A DNA stretch of 64,000 nucleotides from CALDTK01 sp965215215 (GTDB lineage: Bacteria; Bacteroidota; Bacteroidia; Chitinophagales; Saprospiraceae): contig OZ244043.1 in assembly GCA_965215215.1 (NCBI GenBank), positions 186,001 through 250,000 on the forward strand. Reading direction: 5' to 3'. Below the pieces are notes generated by a model, which had not been told where the DNA came from, did not search any database, and saw nothing but the letters and a program-made list of their open reading frames with translations. Below, piece by piece: positions 18,276 through 26,550 of this stretch; the stretch's first letter is position 1, and each line of letters opens with the position of its first letter. A program made the translations under genes and the position numbers.

Positions 18276-18871
18276 GGGCGGTAGAGTGGCTAAACGTAGG
18301 CACCGTGCTTCTTGTTGGAGGCCTCGTGCTCGCGGGCTGCGGTTCGGAACCCCCCGCAACGGACGGCGGGAGAGCACCCACAGTCGCGGTCGGACCGAGC
18401 ACCTCGGCGTCGACCTCGAGTCTATCGGCGGAGGAGCGCGACCTGCTCGCGCGCGCCAAGGGGCGCACGTGGATCGAGCTGCGCGCCGCCGAGGTCGACG
18501 CCTACCTCAGTCCGCGCTCCGACAGCACGAGCGCCATCCTCTTTTGGTCGCCGAGCACGGGCGCCGCCGGGCTGCGCCGCATCCAAAGTCAAATACAGGG
18601 CCTCAACGAGCTCGGTATCCGGGTGGCGCTGGCCACGCCGGCCGGCGGCAACGAACGGGAGGAGCTGATCGACCTGCGCGAGTCGCAGCTCGTCGTACCC
18701 GCCTACACGGTCCCGGCCGCCGGAGACTACGCCGGGCTGCCGGGCGGGAAGCTGCCCGCGGCGCCGGCCATGCTGATCCGCTCGTCGAAGGAGCCGGAGG
18801 TCTTCCTCGCCGACGCGCAAACCCCCGTGAGCGCGTACCGGGAGCTGTTGGTGGCGCGGGCGCCCGACTAG
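18203..18871 (+). CDS. lipoprotein of unknown function, possibly thioredoxin-fold
   Basis: 222 residues. A basic N-terminal stretch (PTKKKLKERSRSW) is followed by a hydrophobic segment and a lipobox (LLVGGLVLAGC), so the mature part is probably membrane-anchored and faces the periplasm. After a Ser/Thr-rich linker the body includes SAILFWSPSTGAAGLRRIQSQIQ and GIRVALATPAGG. These resemble the beta-alpha units of thioredoxin-like proteins but lack a CxxC. Thioredoxin itself follows 62 bases later on the same strand. The 43 residues before the lipobox Cys are unusually many, and the start overlaps the divergent DUF3810 start by 73 bases. Confidence 0.62.
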   Translation: MLQTKPNAAPSAPTKKKLKERSRSWAVEWLNVGTVLLVGGLVLAGCGSEPPATDGGRAPTVAVGPSTSASTSSLSAEERDLLARAKGRTWIELRAAEVDAYLSPRSDSTSAILFWSPSTGAAGLRRIQSQIQGLNELGIRVALATPAGGNEREELIDLRESQLVVPAYTVPAAGDYAGLPGGKLPAAPAMLIRSSKEPEVFLADAQTPVSAYRELLVARAPD

Positions 18872-18933
18872 GCGCGCAACCCAGAATTGTGTGGCAGTGT
18901 TATTGGCACCTACACCAAACAGAAATACCTACC

Positions 18934-19254
18934 ATGGCATTCACCTTCACGGATACGAACTTCGAAACTGAGGCAATCAACGACAAGGGCGTGAGCGTCG
19001 TCGACTTTTGGGCGGAATGGTGCGGTCCCTGCCGTATGATCACGCCGATCATCGAGGAGTTGGCCAAGGACCTCGACGGCAAGGTGAAGATCGGGAAGCT
19101 CAACGTGGACGAGAACAGCGAGGTAAGCCAGCGCTACGCCATTCGCTCGATCCCAACGATCCTCATCTTCAAGAACGGAGAGGTCGTCGATCGCCACGTG
19201 GGCTCCACCACGAAGGCAGCCCTGCAACAGAAGATCGAGCAGCACCTCAACTAG
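18934..19254 (+). CDS. trxA: thioredoxin
   Basis: 106 residues, the normal thioredoxin length. The active site is WAEWCGPCRMITP, and the cis-proline loop is SIPTILIFKNGEVVDRHVG. It is a cytoplasmic disulfide reductant for ribonucleotide reductase and other targets. ATG at 18934 is preferred; the frame is open upstream in the overlapping lipoprotein region but has no support. Confidence 0.97.
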   Translation: MAFTFTDTNFETEAINDKGVSVVDFWAEWCGPCRMITPIIEELAKDLDGKVKIGKLNVDENSEVSQRYAIRSIPTILIFKNGEVVDRHVGSTTKAALQQKIEQHLN

Positions 19255-19288
19255 AACGACTAGACGGTCCTCTTTCTAAATTCGTAGC

Positions 19289-19352
19289 GAAGGCTTCGGG
19301 AAGCGCAACACAGGTCGGTCCGGTACCGTCTTGTAGCTATCCCGAAGCCTTC
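19289..19352. other. 13-base inverted repeat between trxA and the DUF58 gene
   Basis: Perfect 13-base arms (19289-19301 GAAGGCTTCGGGA, 19340-19352 its complement) enclose a 38-base loop that also contains a small GGTCGGTCCGG/CCGG-type sequence. It fills the gap between trxA and the TTG start of the DUF58 gene. It could be a terminator-like structure or a 5' leader element. Confidence 0.55.
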
Positions 19353-19366
19353 AATACGTTACGCCC

Positions 19367-20281
19367 TTGCTCTCCGCCCAAAACGTCCGCGACCTGGGTC
19401 GCCTCGAACTCCTCGCCAAGCAGGTGGTGGAAGGCTTCATCATCGGGTTGCACAAGAGCCCGTTCCACGGCTTCTCCGTGGAGTTCGCCGAACACCGGCT
19501 CTACAACCCCGGCGACAATCTGCGTAACATCGACTGGAAGGTCTACGCGCGCTCCGACCGGATGTACACGAAGCGCTACGAGGAGGAGACCAACCTGCGC
19601 TGCCAGCTGGTCGTCGACGCGAGTTCGAGCATGTACTTCTCGGACGCCAAAGACCGCGCCGGCAGCAAGCTCCAGTTTAGCGCCGAGGCGGCGGCCTCCC
19701 TGATGTACCTCCTGCAGCGCCAGCGCGATGCGTTCGGCCTGAGCCTGTACCACGACACGATCACGAGCCAGTCGGCGCAGCGCTCGAGCACTACGCACCT
19801 GCGTGGACTCACCGCCCAGCTCGAGGCCTCGCTCGACGGCTACACAGCGGGCCGCAGCTCGAACACCGCCGAGGCCCTACACACCGTGGCCGAGACGCTG
19901 CACAAGCGGTCGCTCGTCTTCGTGTTCAGCGATTTCTTCGGGCAGGGCGACAACCTCGAGGAGCTCTACGGGGCGCTACAGCACCTGCGTCACCGCAAGC
20001 ACGAGGTCGTATTATTCCAGGTAACCAACCACCGGCGGGAGGTCGATTTCGCCTACGACAACCGTCCGCACGAATTCGTCGACATGGAAACCGGCGAGCG
20101 CGTAAAATTACAACCGGGGGAGGTCGCGGAGCTCTACCGGAGTCAGGTCGCCGAGCAGCGCCAACGGCTCAACGAGACCTGCCTGCAGTACCGCGTCGAC
20201 CTCGTCGACGCCGATACCTCGCGCGGCTTCAGGCCCGTACTCCAGGCCTACCTGGTGAAACGCGCCAAGATGCGGGCTTAA
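19367..20281 (+). CDS. DUF58 domain protein (MoxR-associated, VWA-like)
   Basis: 304 residues. The family signature is clear: VVEGFIIGLHKSPFHGFSVEFAEHRLY, PGDNLRNIDWKVYARSDRMYTKRYEEETN, then a VWA-like core beginning LVVDASSSMYF (DxSxS metal-site motif). DUF58 proteins are usually encoded beside MoxR AAA+ ATPases and act in envelope or metal-insertion processes; no moxR is in the window. An in-frame stop at 19334 forces the start to TTG at 19367. The last codons and stop (ATG CGG GCT TAA) are the source unit of the tandem array that follows. Confidence 0.87.
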   Translation: MLSAQNVRDLGRLELLAKQVVEGFIIGLHKSPFHGFSVEFAEHRLYNPGDNLRNIDWKVYARSDRMYTKRYEEETNLRCQLVVDASSSMYFSDAKDRAGSKLQFSAEAAASLMYLLQRQRDAFGLSLYHDTITSQSAQRSSTTHLRGLTAQLEASLDGYTAGRSSNTAEALHTVAETLHKRSLVFVFSDFFGQGDNLEELYGALQHLRHRKHEVVLFQVTNHRREVDFAYDNRPHEFVDMETGERVKLQPGEVAELYRSQVAEQRQRLNETCLQYRVDLVDADTSRGFRPVLQAYLVKRAKMRA

Positions 20282-20936
20282 CCGATGCGGGCTTAACCGA
20301 TGCGGGCTTAACCGATGCGGGCTTAACCGATGCGGGCTTAACCGATGCGGGCTTAACCGATGCGGGCTTAACCGATGCGGGCTTAACCGATGCGGGCTTA
20401 ACCGATGCGGGCTTAACCGATGCGGGCAGGTTCCGGTGGGCTTCAGCTTTCACCCTCCGGGCTACCGACCGGATGCCGGGTGCGTCGTGCTCGGTGATCG
20501 CGTCGGTGAGTTCGGCGAGCTCGCTCCAGAGTCTCTCGTACTGCCTGGCGACGTTGGCGCAGGCACCGAGGGCCCGCGCGCGCGCCGCTACGGGAGCCCG
20601 CTGGTCGAGCCAGGTGTCCACCGCTTTCGCAAAAACTCTTCCCGCGAGCTCGTGCGGGACGGTGCGATCTTGGAGGATGGAGAAAACCTGCCGCGGGATG
20701 GAATCGTGGGGCGGGTTTTGCAGCAGCGAGACGAGGGTAGAGAGGTGGGGCGAGAGCGATTTCGGGCACTGTCGGTGGACGTGGAAGAGCACGTAGCCCG
20801 CCCGTTGTGCCTCCCTCCGGGTGCCGCTCGCCGCGAGCTCGAGGACAGCCGCGAGCGGCACCTTCGCGTCGCACACCTCGCGCGCCAATGCCTCCCAGTC
20901 GGAACGGTTCCCGAGTTTGGAGGTATCGATGGGCAT
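20229..20936 (-). CDS. HEAT-like repeat protein with (PASVK)n tail
   Basis: About 235 residues. It starts MPIDTSKLGNRSDWEALAREV, and the body consists of paired helices (LAAVLELAASGTRREAQRAGYVLFHVH; SPHLSTLVSLLQN; VPHELAGRVFAKAVDTWLD), suggesting an alpha-solenoid. The C-terminus NLPASVK continues into ten or so PASVK repeats, encoded by a 15-base array, then PASWRVSPGRPGVRA. The last 53 bases overlap the DUF58 gene on the other strand. Without the array the protein would stop near residue 165, so the tail is probably a recent, non-functional or phase-variable extension. Divergent from ppk2. Confidence 0.7.
   Translation of the reverse strand: MPIDTSKLGNRSDWEALAREVCDAKVPLAAVLELAASGTRREAQRAGYVLFHVHRQCPKSLSPHLSTLVSLLQNPPHDSIPRQVFSILQDRTVPHELAGRVFAKAVDTWLDQRAPVAARARALGACANVARQYERLWSELAELTDAITEHDAPGIRSVARRVKAEAHRNLPASVKPASVKPASVKPASVKPASVKPASVKPASVKPASVKPASVKPASVKPASWRVSPGRPGVRA
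20269..20427. repeat. 15-bp tandem repeat array (10 full units plus a partial)
   Basis: The unit GATGCGGGCTTAACC is repeated without visible mismatch ten times (20269-20418), followed by a partial GATGCGGGC (20419-20427). On the plus strand the unit contains the last codons and TAA stop of the DUF58 gene; on the minus strand it encodes PASVK in frame. There are no spacers, so it is a minisatellite and not a CRISPR array. Confidence 0.97.
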
Positions 20937-21005
20937 GGCGATCCGCTTTGCGGGGTGAAGAAAAGGAGTCCCGCGAAAAACGGCGTCGGGACCGACCTTC
21001 CCCAC

Positions 21006-21752
21006 ATGGCAAAAATCGACCTGAACAAGCTCCCCACTACGCCTCCGGAGGGTGCCGACAAAACGCGGTCGCGAAAGCAGGCCAAGGCCTACGCCGCGGA
21101 GATCGCCGACTACGTAGATCAGTTTGGAGCGGTGAAGTCGCACGCGATGCTGGTGATCTTCCAGGGCATGGATGCATCGGGTAAGAACGGGGCGGTCGAG
21201 GCGGCCTTCGAGCAAACCTCGCCGCTCAACCTGCGAGTTCACTCCTTCAAAAAACCGACCGAGGAAGAGGCCGCACACGACTTCCTGTGGCGCGCGCACG
21301 CGCACGCCCCGGCCAAGGGCCAGGTCGCGATCTGGAATCGGAGTCACTACGAGGACGTCCTCATCCAACGGGTACACGGCTGGATCGACAACGAGCGAGT
21401 GTCCGAGCGCTTTCGGGCGATCAACGCGTTCGAGCGACTCCTCATCGAGGACAACGACACGATCGTCCTCAAGTTCCTCCTGCACATCGGTAAGGACGAG
21501 CAGGAGAAGCAGCTCCAGGAGCGTCTCGACGAGCCGGATAAGCACTACAAGCACAACCCCGGAGATTGGGAAGAGCGGAAGCACTGGGACGAGTACATGG
21601 CGGCCTACAACGACGTGCTCGCGCGCTCGGAGGTACCGTGGGCGATCGTGCCGACCGACTCGCGCTGGTACCGCGACATCTTGGTGGCGAAGGCGGTTAT
21701 GGACGCATTCGAAGGGCTGAACATGGAGTGGCCGGCACTCGACGTTGAGTGA
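21006..21752 (+). CDS. ppk2: polyphosphate kinase 2 family protein
   Basis: 248 residues. It has Walker A GMDASGKNG (about residue 56), the lid/Arg-rich segment and Walker B-like IWNRSHYEDVL, all diagnostic of PPK2. These enzymes transfer phosphate between polyphosphate and nucleotides (NDP or NMP). The length fits a single-domain PPK2; the substrate class (I, II or III) cannot be fixed by eye. ATG at 21006 is chosen; the frame is open upstream but would run over the divergent gene. The TPR gene follows after 24 bases. Confidence 0.93.
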   Translation: MAKIDLNKLPTTPPEGADKTRSRKQAKAYAAEIADYVDQFGAVKSHAMLVIFQGMDASGKNGAVEAAFEQTSPLNLRVHSFKKPTEEEAAHDFLWRAHAHAPAKGQVAIWNRSHYEDVLIQRVHGWIDNERVSERFRAINAFERLLIEDNDTIVLKFLLHIGKDEQEKQLQERLDEPDKHYKHNPGDWEERKHWDEYMAAYNDVLARSEVPWAIVPTDSRWYRDILVAKAVMDAFEGLNMEWPALDVE

Positions 21753-21776
21753 ACCCGACGTTACTTGCCTCCCCAT

Positions 21777-24700
21777 ATGCGCTCTGTCCTCTCTTATTTC
21801 ACCTGCGTACTGTTGCTGTGCACCGCCTCGGTGCGCGGCCAAACCTCCGCGACCTACAACAACCCCCAGGCTACGTACAACGACGCGCGAATGCTGTTCG
21901 ACGCCGGCGCTTACGGGGTCGCCGCCGAACGGCTGCGGCGCTACCTCGGCCTGTCGGATGCGCCGGGCACGGCCCAGCACGACGAGGCACGCGTCAACGC
22001 CGAGCTGTTGCTAGCCCTAGCGGCACAGCGCGCGGACTTGCCCGAAGCCGCGGTACTGCTGGAGTCGTTTATCGACCGCTACTCACCGCAACCCGTAGCG
22101 AACGAAGCCATCCGGCAGGTGGCCGAGCTGGCCTTCGCCGACAAGGATTACACAACGGCGGCCGAGTTTTACGAGCGGCTACCGGAGTCGGGGTTAACGC
22201 CCGCGCAACGGGATCTCGTGCGGTTTCGGCTCGGCTACGCGGCCTTCGTCAAGAAGGACTTCGGCACCGCGCTGCGCTACTTCAACGGTTTGCGCAATCG
22301 CGCGGGCGAGCAGCGGGAGGCGGCTACGTACTACTACGCGCTCGCCGAGTACTACGACGGCGACAACGCAGCGGCGCTGAAGGCCTTCGAGTCGCTGTCC
22401 GAGTCGAAAAAGTACGGCAAAGTGATCCCGGGCTACCTCGCGCAGATCTACTTCGCCGAGGGCAAGTACGAGGAGCTCATCGCGTACGCCGTACCGGCCG
22501 TCGATGCACCGGGTGTGCGGCAGCAGGACGAGATCCACTTGCTCATCGGCCGAGCCCTCTTCGAGCTCGGGCGCTACGAAGAGGCCCTCCCGCACCTCGA
22601 GGCTTACGCCGCGAGCAACCAGGAGATGAGCGCGGAGGACTTCTACCAGCTCGGCTACGCGCAGTACGTATCGGGCGCGTACGAAGCCGCCGCGGGCAAC
22701 CTCCGGCAGCTCGGCGGCGAAGACTCACAACTCGCGCAGGCCTCGCTGTACTACTTCGGCAACTCGCGGCTCCACCTCAACCAGCGCGAGGAGGCGCGCC
22801 CGGCCTTCGCTTCGGTGAGCCGGATGGACTACGACCCGCAACTCAAAGCCGAAGCCGCTTGGAACGTCGCGAAACTAAACTACGAACTGGGCTACGACCA
22901 GGAGGCGCTGGTCGCGCTACAGGCCGTACCGGATAGCTCCTCGCACTACGCCGAGGCCCAAGGATTGCTAAGCCGCGTGATTCTGAAATCGCGCGACTAC
23001 GAGCGCGCCCTCGGGATTCTCGACGGCATGACCGAGCTCACCCCCGAGCTGCGGGAGGCTCGCCAGCGGGTACTCGTGTTGCGCGGCCTACAGCTCGTGC
23101 AGGCGCGCGAGGAGGCCGCAGCCAAAACGCTGCTCACCCGCAGCCTCGAGGGCCCGGGCGACCGCTACTACGAAGCGATCGCGAACTACTGGTTGGGCGA
23201 CATCGCCTACGCGGACGGCGCGCACAAGACGGCCGTCAAGCACCTCGGGCGGTTCGTGGAGCTCGCCAAGGCGGTGGACCAGCCCCTGCCCGAGGATTCG
23301 AACTTGGGTACCGCCCAATACCTCCTGGGCTACAGCTACCTGAAGCAAAACGATTTTCGGAGCGCCCTCGGGCACTTTCAGGAGGCGGTAGCCGGACTGC
23401 GCCGACGCATCTCGCTCGGCTCCGACAGTCGCCCGCTCGCCAACATGCTCGGCGATGCCGTGGTGCGCGCAGGCGACGCCAATTTCAAGAAAAACGACTA
23501 CACCGCCGCACTCAAGTTTTACGATGAGGCCATCGACAAAAAGTACCAGGGCTACATCTACGCCCTGTACCAGAAGGCGATCATCGAGGGTCTGAGCGGC
23601 AACTCGGCGCAGAAGATCATCGCCCTCGAAACGATCGTCGATAAGTATCCGAAATCGGATTTCGCCGACGATGCGCTCTTCGAGCTCGGAGCCACCTACC
23701 TGTCGATCAATCAGCTCAAGCGTTCGGGACAGGTGCTCGAGAGGCTCGTGAACGACTACAAGGGCTCCGCCCTCCGCAACGACGCCCTCATCCAGCTCGG
23801 CCTCGTGAGCTACAACCAGGGGTCTACGCAGACCGCCATCGACTACTACAAACAGGTGTTCGCGAATAACCCCCGGGCCGAGGAGGTCCGGGTAGCGCAG
23901 CAAAACCTTCAGGAGATCTACGTCGACGACCTCGGCAAGCCCAACGAGTACCTGGCGTTTCTGGAAACGGTGCCCGGCGTAAAACTCGATAACTCGGTCC
24001 GCGATTCGATCAACTTCGCTTCCGCTCAAAACAAGTACCAGGAAGGCGATTACACCGAGGCGGTAGATCAGTACACCAGCTACCTGAACAATTACCCCGG
24101 CGGCGGCTACGCGGTGGAGGCACTCTACCGGCGGGCCGACGCCTACCTCGTGCAGCGCAAGTACAAGGAGGCGCTGAGCGACTTCGAGAGCATCGTCCAG
24201 CGCGGCGCGGGGCAGTACTACACCGAAGCGCTCACCAAGGCCGCCCGCATCGCGTACGACAGCGAGCGCGATTTCGAGAAGGCGAGCCGGTACTACAACA
24301 AGGTCATCGAGGACGCGGGCGATCAGGCCTCACCCGAATTGCGCCTCATGGCGCTCCGGGCCAGCTACCGGAGTGGGGACGCGAAGGCGGTCTACGGTCT
24401 CACCCAGCAGATTAACGCAGATCCGAACGCGTCGGAACCGACCCGCGCCATCGCGAGCTTCTACGACGGCAAGGTGGCTTACGACCGCAAGGACTACGAC
24501 CGCGCGCTCGCGAGCTTCGATCGCGTCGTGGAGGTCGACGACGGCGAAGCCGCCGCCGAGGCGCGCTACCTCACCGGTCGGATCTACTACCTGCAGCGCA
24601 ACTTGGAGAAGGCGAAGGAGGTGGCGATTAGCGCGCAGCGCAAGAGCTCGGGTCACCCGTTTTGGGTCGCCCGATCGGTGCTCCTGCTCACCGATGTATT

Positions 24701-24893
24701 CGTCGATCAGGGGGACCTGCTCTCCGCCCGCGCCGTAGCGGAAGGACTCGTCGAAAACTACCGGGGCAACGAGAAGCTCGAAGCCGAGGCGAAGAAGAAG
24801 CTCGCCGAGGTGACCCGCGCCATGGACGCGGCCAGCAAGGTGCGCCCGACGGACGACGGCAAGCTCGATCTCGTAGAACCCGAAAACCGCTAA
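21777..24893 (+). CDS. large exported tetratricopeptide repeat protein
   Basis: 1038 residues. The signal peptide (to SVRGQ) is followed by an almost continuous series of TPR helices; typical units include GYAAFVKKDFGTALRYFNGL, GDANFKKNDYTAALKFYDEA and YNQGSTQTAIDYYKQVF. The overall pattern (tol-pal/BamD-like TPRs, about 20 units) suggests a periplasmic scaffold. The next gene starts one base after its stop, so the two are almost certainly cotranscribed and may act together at the outer membrane. ATG at 21777 is used; a TTG four codons earlier is less likely. Confidence 0.85.
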   Translation: MRSVLSYFTCVLLLCTASVRGQTSATYNNPQATYNDARMLFDAGAYGVAAERLRRYLGLSDAPGTAQHDEARVNAELLLALAAQRADLPEAAVLLESFIDRYSPQPVANEAIRQVAELAFADKDYTTAAEFYERLPESGLTPAQRDLVRFRLGYAAFVKKDFGTALRYFNGLRNRAGEQREAATYYYALAEYYDGDNAAALKAFESLSESKKYGKVIPGYLAQIYFAEGKYEELIAYAVPAVDAPGVRQQDEIHLLIGRALFELGRYEEALPHLEAYAASNQEMSAEDFYQLGYAQYVSGAYEAAAGNLRQLGGEDSQLAQASLYYFGNSRLHLNQREEARPAFASVSRMDYDPQLKAEAAWNVAKLNYELGYDQEALVALQAVPDSSSHYAEAQGLLSRVILKSRDYERALGILDGMTELTPELREARQRVLVLRGLQLVQAREEAAAKTLLTRSLEGPGDRYYEAIANYWLGDIAYADGAHKTAVKHLGRFVELAKAVDQPLPEDSNLGTAQYLLGYSYLKQNDFRSALGHFQEAVAGLRRRISLGSDSRPLANMLGDAVVRAGDANFKKNDYTAALKFYDEAIDKKYQGYIYALYQKAIIEGLSGNSAQKIIALETIVDKYPKSDFADDALFELGATYLSINQLKRSGQVLERLVNDYKGSALRNDALIQLGLVSYNQGSTQTAIDYYKQVFANNPRAEEVRVAQQNLQEIYVDDLGKPNEYLAFLETVPGVKLDNSVRDSINFASAQNKYQEGDYTEAVDQYTSYLNNYPGGGYAVEALYRRADAYLVQRKYKEALSDFESIVQRGAGQYYTEALTKAARIAYDSERDFEKASRYYNKVIEDAGDQASPELRLMALRASYRSGDAKAVYGLTQQINADPNASEPTRAIASFYDGKVAYDRKDYDRALASFDRVVEVDDGEAAAEARYLTGRIYYLQRNLEKAKEVAISAQRKSSGHPFWVARSVLLLTDVFVDQGDLLSARAVAEGLVENYRGNEKLEAEAKKKLAEVTRAMDAASKVRPTDDGKLDLVEPENR

Positions 24894-24894
24894 C

Positions 24895-26550
24895 ATGCGT
24901 CTCCCTAGTACAGCCCTTCGGACCGCCTGGCTGAGTTTCGGCGGTACCCTCTTGCTTCTGTTCCCCCGGGCCGGGTGGACCCAAGACGACGGCGAGCCCC
25001 TGCCCACCGAGCTGGTCACGATCGAGAAGAAGTTCGACGCCCGGCTCGCCGAGGCCGAACCGGTGGGGACGCGACCGAGCCTACCGCCGATCGACACGTC
25101 GCTGGTCCCACAGACCTACGAGGCTATCCCCGTGGAAACCGACATCGCCTACAGCCCGCCGAGCATCCGGCCGCTCGCCGTGCGCTCCGAGGAGCAGCCG
25201 CCCACCTACGAGGGGCTCGTCCGCCTCGGCGCCGGTTTTCCACTCGGTTGGCTCGGCGATTTGGGCTACGCCAGTCGCTCCGACGCCTTCGCGTTCCGCG
25301 CCGACGCACATACCTACGGTATCCAGCGGAGCGAGACCGACGAGCCGCGCTACGCCGAGGTCGACGCCACGGTGGGGGGTACCTTCTACACGGAAGCGGG
25401 CGTAGCCGTCGACGCCGACCTCGACTACGATCGCCGTATGTACCGCTACTACGGCTACGAGGCGGCCACGGGGGATACGACCGGACTCCCCGTCGATCGA
25501 CTGGATCAGGCCTTCAGTCAGTTCGGCCTGCGCGCCGCGGTCCGCAACTCGAACGAGAACTCCGCGGGGATCGACTACCGGGTGGGTATCGACCTCGATT
25601 TCCTCTCGGACGCTTTCTCGACTAAGGAGCGCAACGGACTCCTCAACGTGTTCGCGCGCCGAGACTTCGGCGATTTCTGGTACGCCGAAGCCGAAGTGGA
25701 CGTCGACATTACCTCCTACGACGCTACGGAGAAGCAGGACCTCAACAACTACGGCTTCACGCCGACCGTCGGGGCACACTACGATCAGTTCGGCGTCCGG
25801 CTCGGCGCGACCGTCGCGAATACCGACGACGAGTTTCTCGTGTTCCCGCAGGCCGAGATCAGCTACGTGATCGGCGGCGGCTTCGTGGCCGTGGCCGGGG
25901 TCGACGGTGGCCTGAAGAAAAACAACCTCTCGAACGTGAGTCGGTACATGCCGTACGTCGCCGAGGATTTCGAGCTGCGCAACAGTCGGGTGTACCGGGG
26001 TTACGCCGGTCTGCAGGGACAGACGATCGGGATCAACTACCGCGCGACGGTGAGCTACAGTCGCATCAACGATCTAGCGATCTACGGGCTCGACAGCTCG
26101 GGGTACCGCTTTACTACCGCGTACGACAGCGCGAACGTGATCGGCATCAAACTCGAAGCTAGCGCACCGCTCACGGATCGGGTTACCGGCGGTCTGCTCG
26201 TCGAAAACCGAATCTTCACGCTCGAAAATGCGAACAAGCCCTACCTGTTGCCGAGCTTCGACGCGAGCTTCAACGCGCGCTACGAGGCGGTACCGGGGAA
26301 AGTGTACGTCGAGGCCTCGCTGACCGCCCAGAACGCCTTGCCCTACGTGGTGGAGGTCACCACCGAGGGTCCCCGCGAGGAGCGAACCGAAGCGCTGCTC
26401 GACCTGAGCCTGGCCGCCGATTTCGCGATCAACGAGAGATTGAGTGCTTTCGCGCAGGCGAACAACATCCTCAACAACAGACGCGAGAAGTTCCCCTACT
26501 ACCCTACCGTTGGGATCAATGTGCTCGGGGGCATCGTCGCCAAATTTTAG
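24895..26550 (+). CDS. outer-membrane beta-barrel protein (TonB-receptor-like barrel, no plug)
   Basis: 551 residues with a signal peptide (to AGWTQ) and a Pro-rich 80-residue linker. Many alternating-hydrophobic beta-strands follow (e.g. YGIQRSETDEPRYAEVDATVG, LEASAPLTDRVTGGLLVENRIF), ending in aromatic VGINVLGGIVAKF as in outer-membrane barrels. The barrel-like C-terminal region with an NNILNN turn resembles the last strands of TonB-dependent receptors, but no plug domain is visible. It is translationally linked to the preceding TPR protein (1-base gap). The two could form a surface or envelope complex; the ligand is unknown. Confidence 0.72.
   Translation: MRLPSTALRTAWLSFGGTLLLLFPRAGWTQDDGEPLPTELVTIEKKFDARLAEAEPVGTRPSLPPIDTSLVPQTYEAIPVETDIAYSPPSIRPLAVRSEEQPPTYEGLVRLGAGFPLGWLGDLGYASRSDAFAFRADAHTYGIQRSETDEPRYAEVDATVGGTFYTEAGVAVDADLDYDRRMYRYYGYEAATGDTTGLPVDRLDQAFSQFGLRAAVRNSNENSAGIDYRVGIDLDFLSDAFSTKERNGLLNVFARRDFGDFWYAEAEVDVDITSYDATEKQDLNNYGFTPTVGAHYDQFGVRLGATVANTDDEFLVFPQAEISYVIGGGFVAVAGVDGGLKKNNLSNVSRYMPYVAEDFELRNSRVYRGYAGLQGQTIGINYRATVSYSRINDLAIYGLDSSGYRFTTAYDSANVIGIKLEASAPLTDRVTGGLLVENRIFTLENANKPYLLPSFDASFNARYEAVPGKVYVEASLTAQNALPYVVEVTTEGPREERTEALLDLSLAADFAINERLSAFAQANNILNNRREKFPYYPTVGINVLGGIVAKF

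Noticed and set aside
18274..18933. Upstream extension that would fuse a longer N-terminus to thioredoxin
   Set aside because: It overlaps the lipoprotein gene in another frame, and thioredoxin has a standard ATG and length at 18934.
20269..20427. Possible CRISPR array
   Set aside because: The 15-base units are contiguous with no spacers and there are no cas genes; it is a minisatellite.
20937..21980. Long minus-strand open frame opposite ppk2, continuous with the HEAT-like gene
   Set aside because: Composition is Arg/Val-rich shadow sequence of ppk2, and the real minus-strand gene has a good ATG at 20936.
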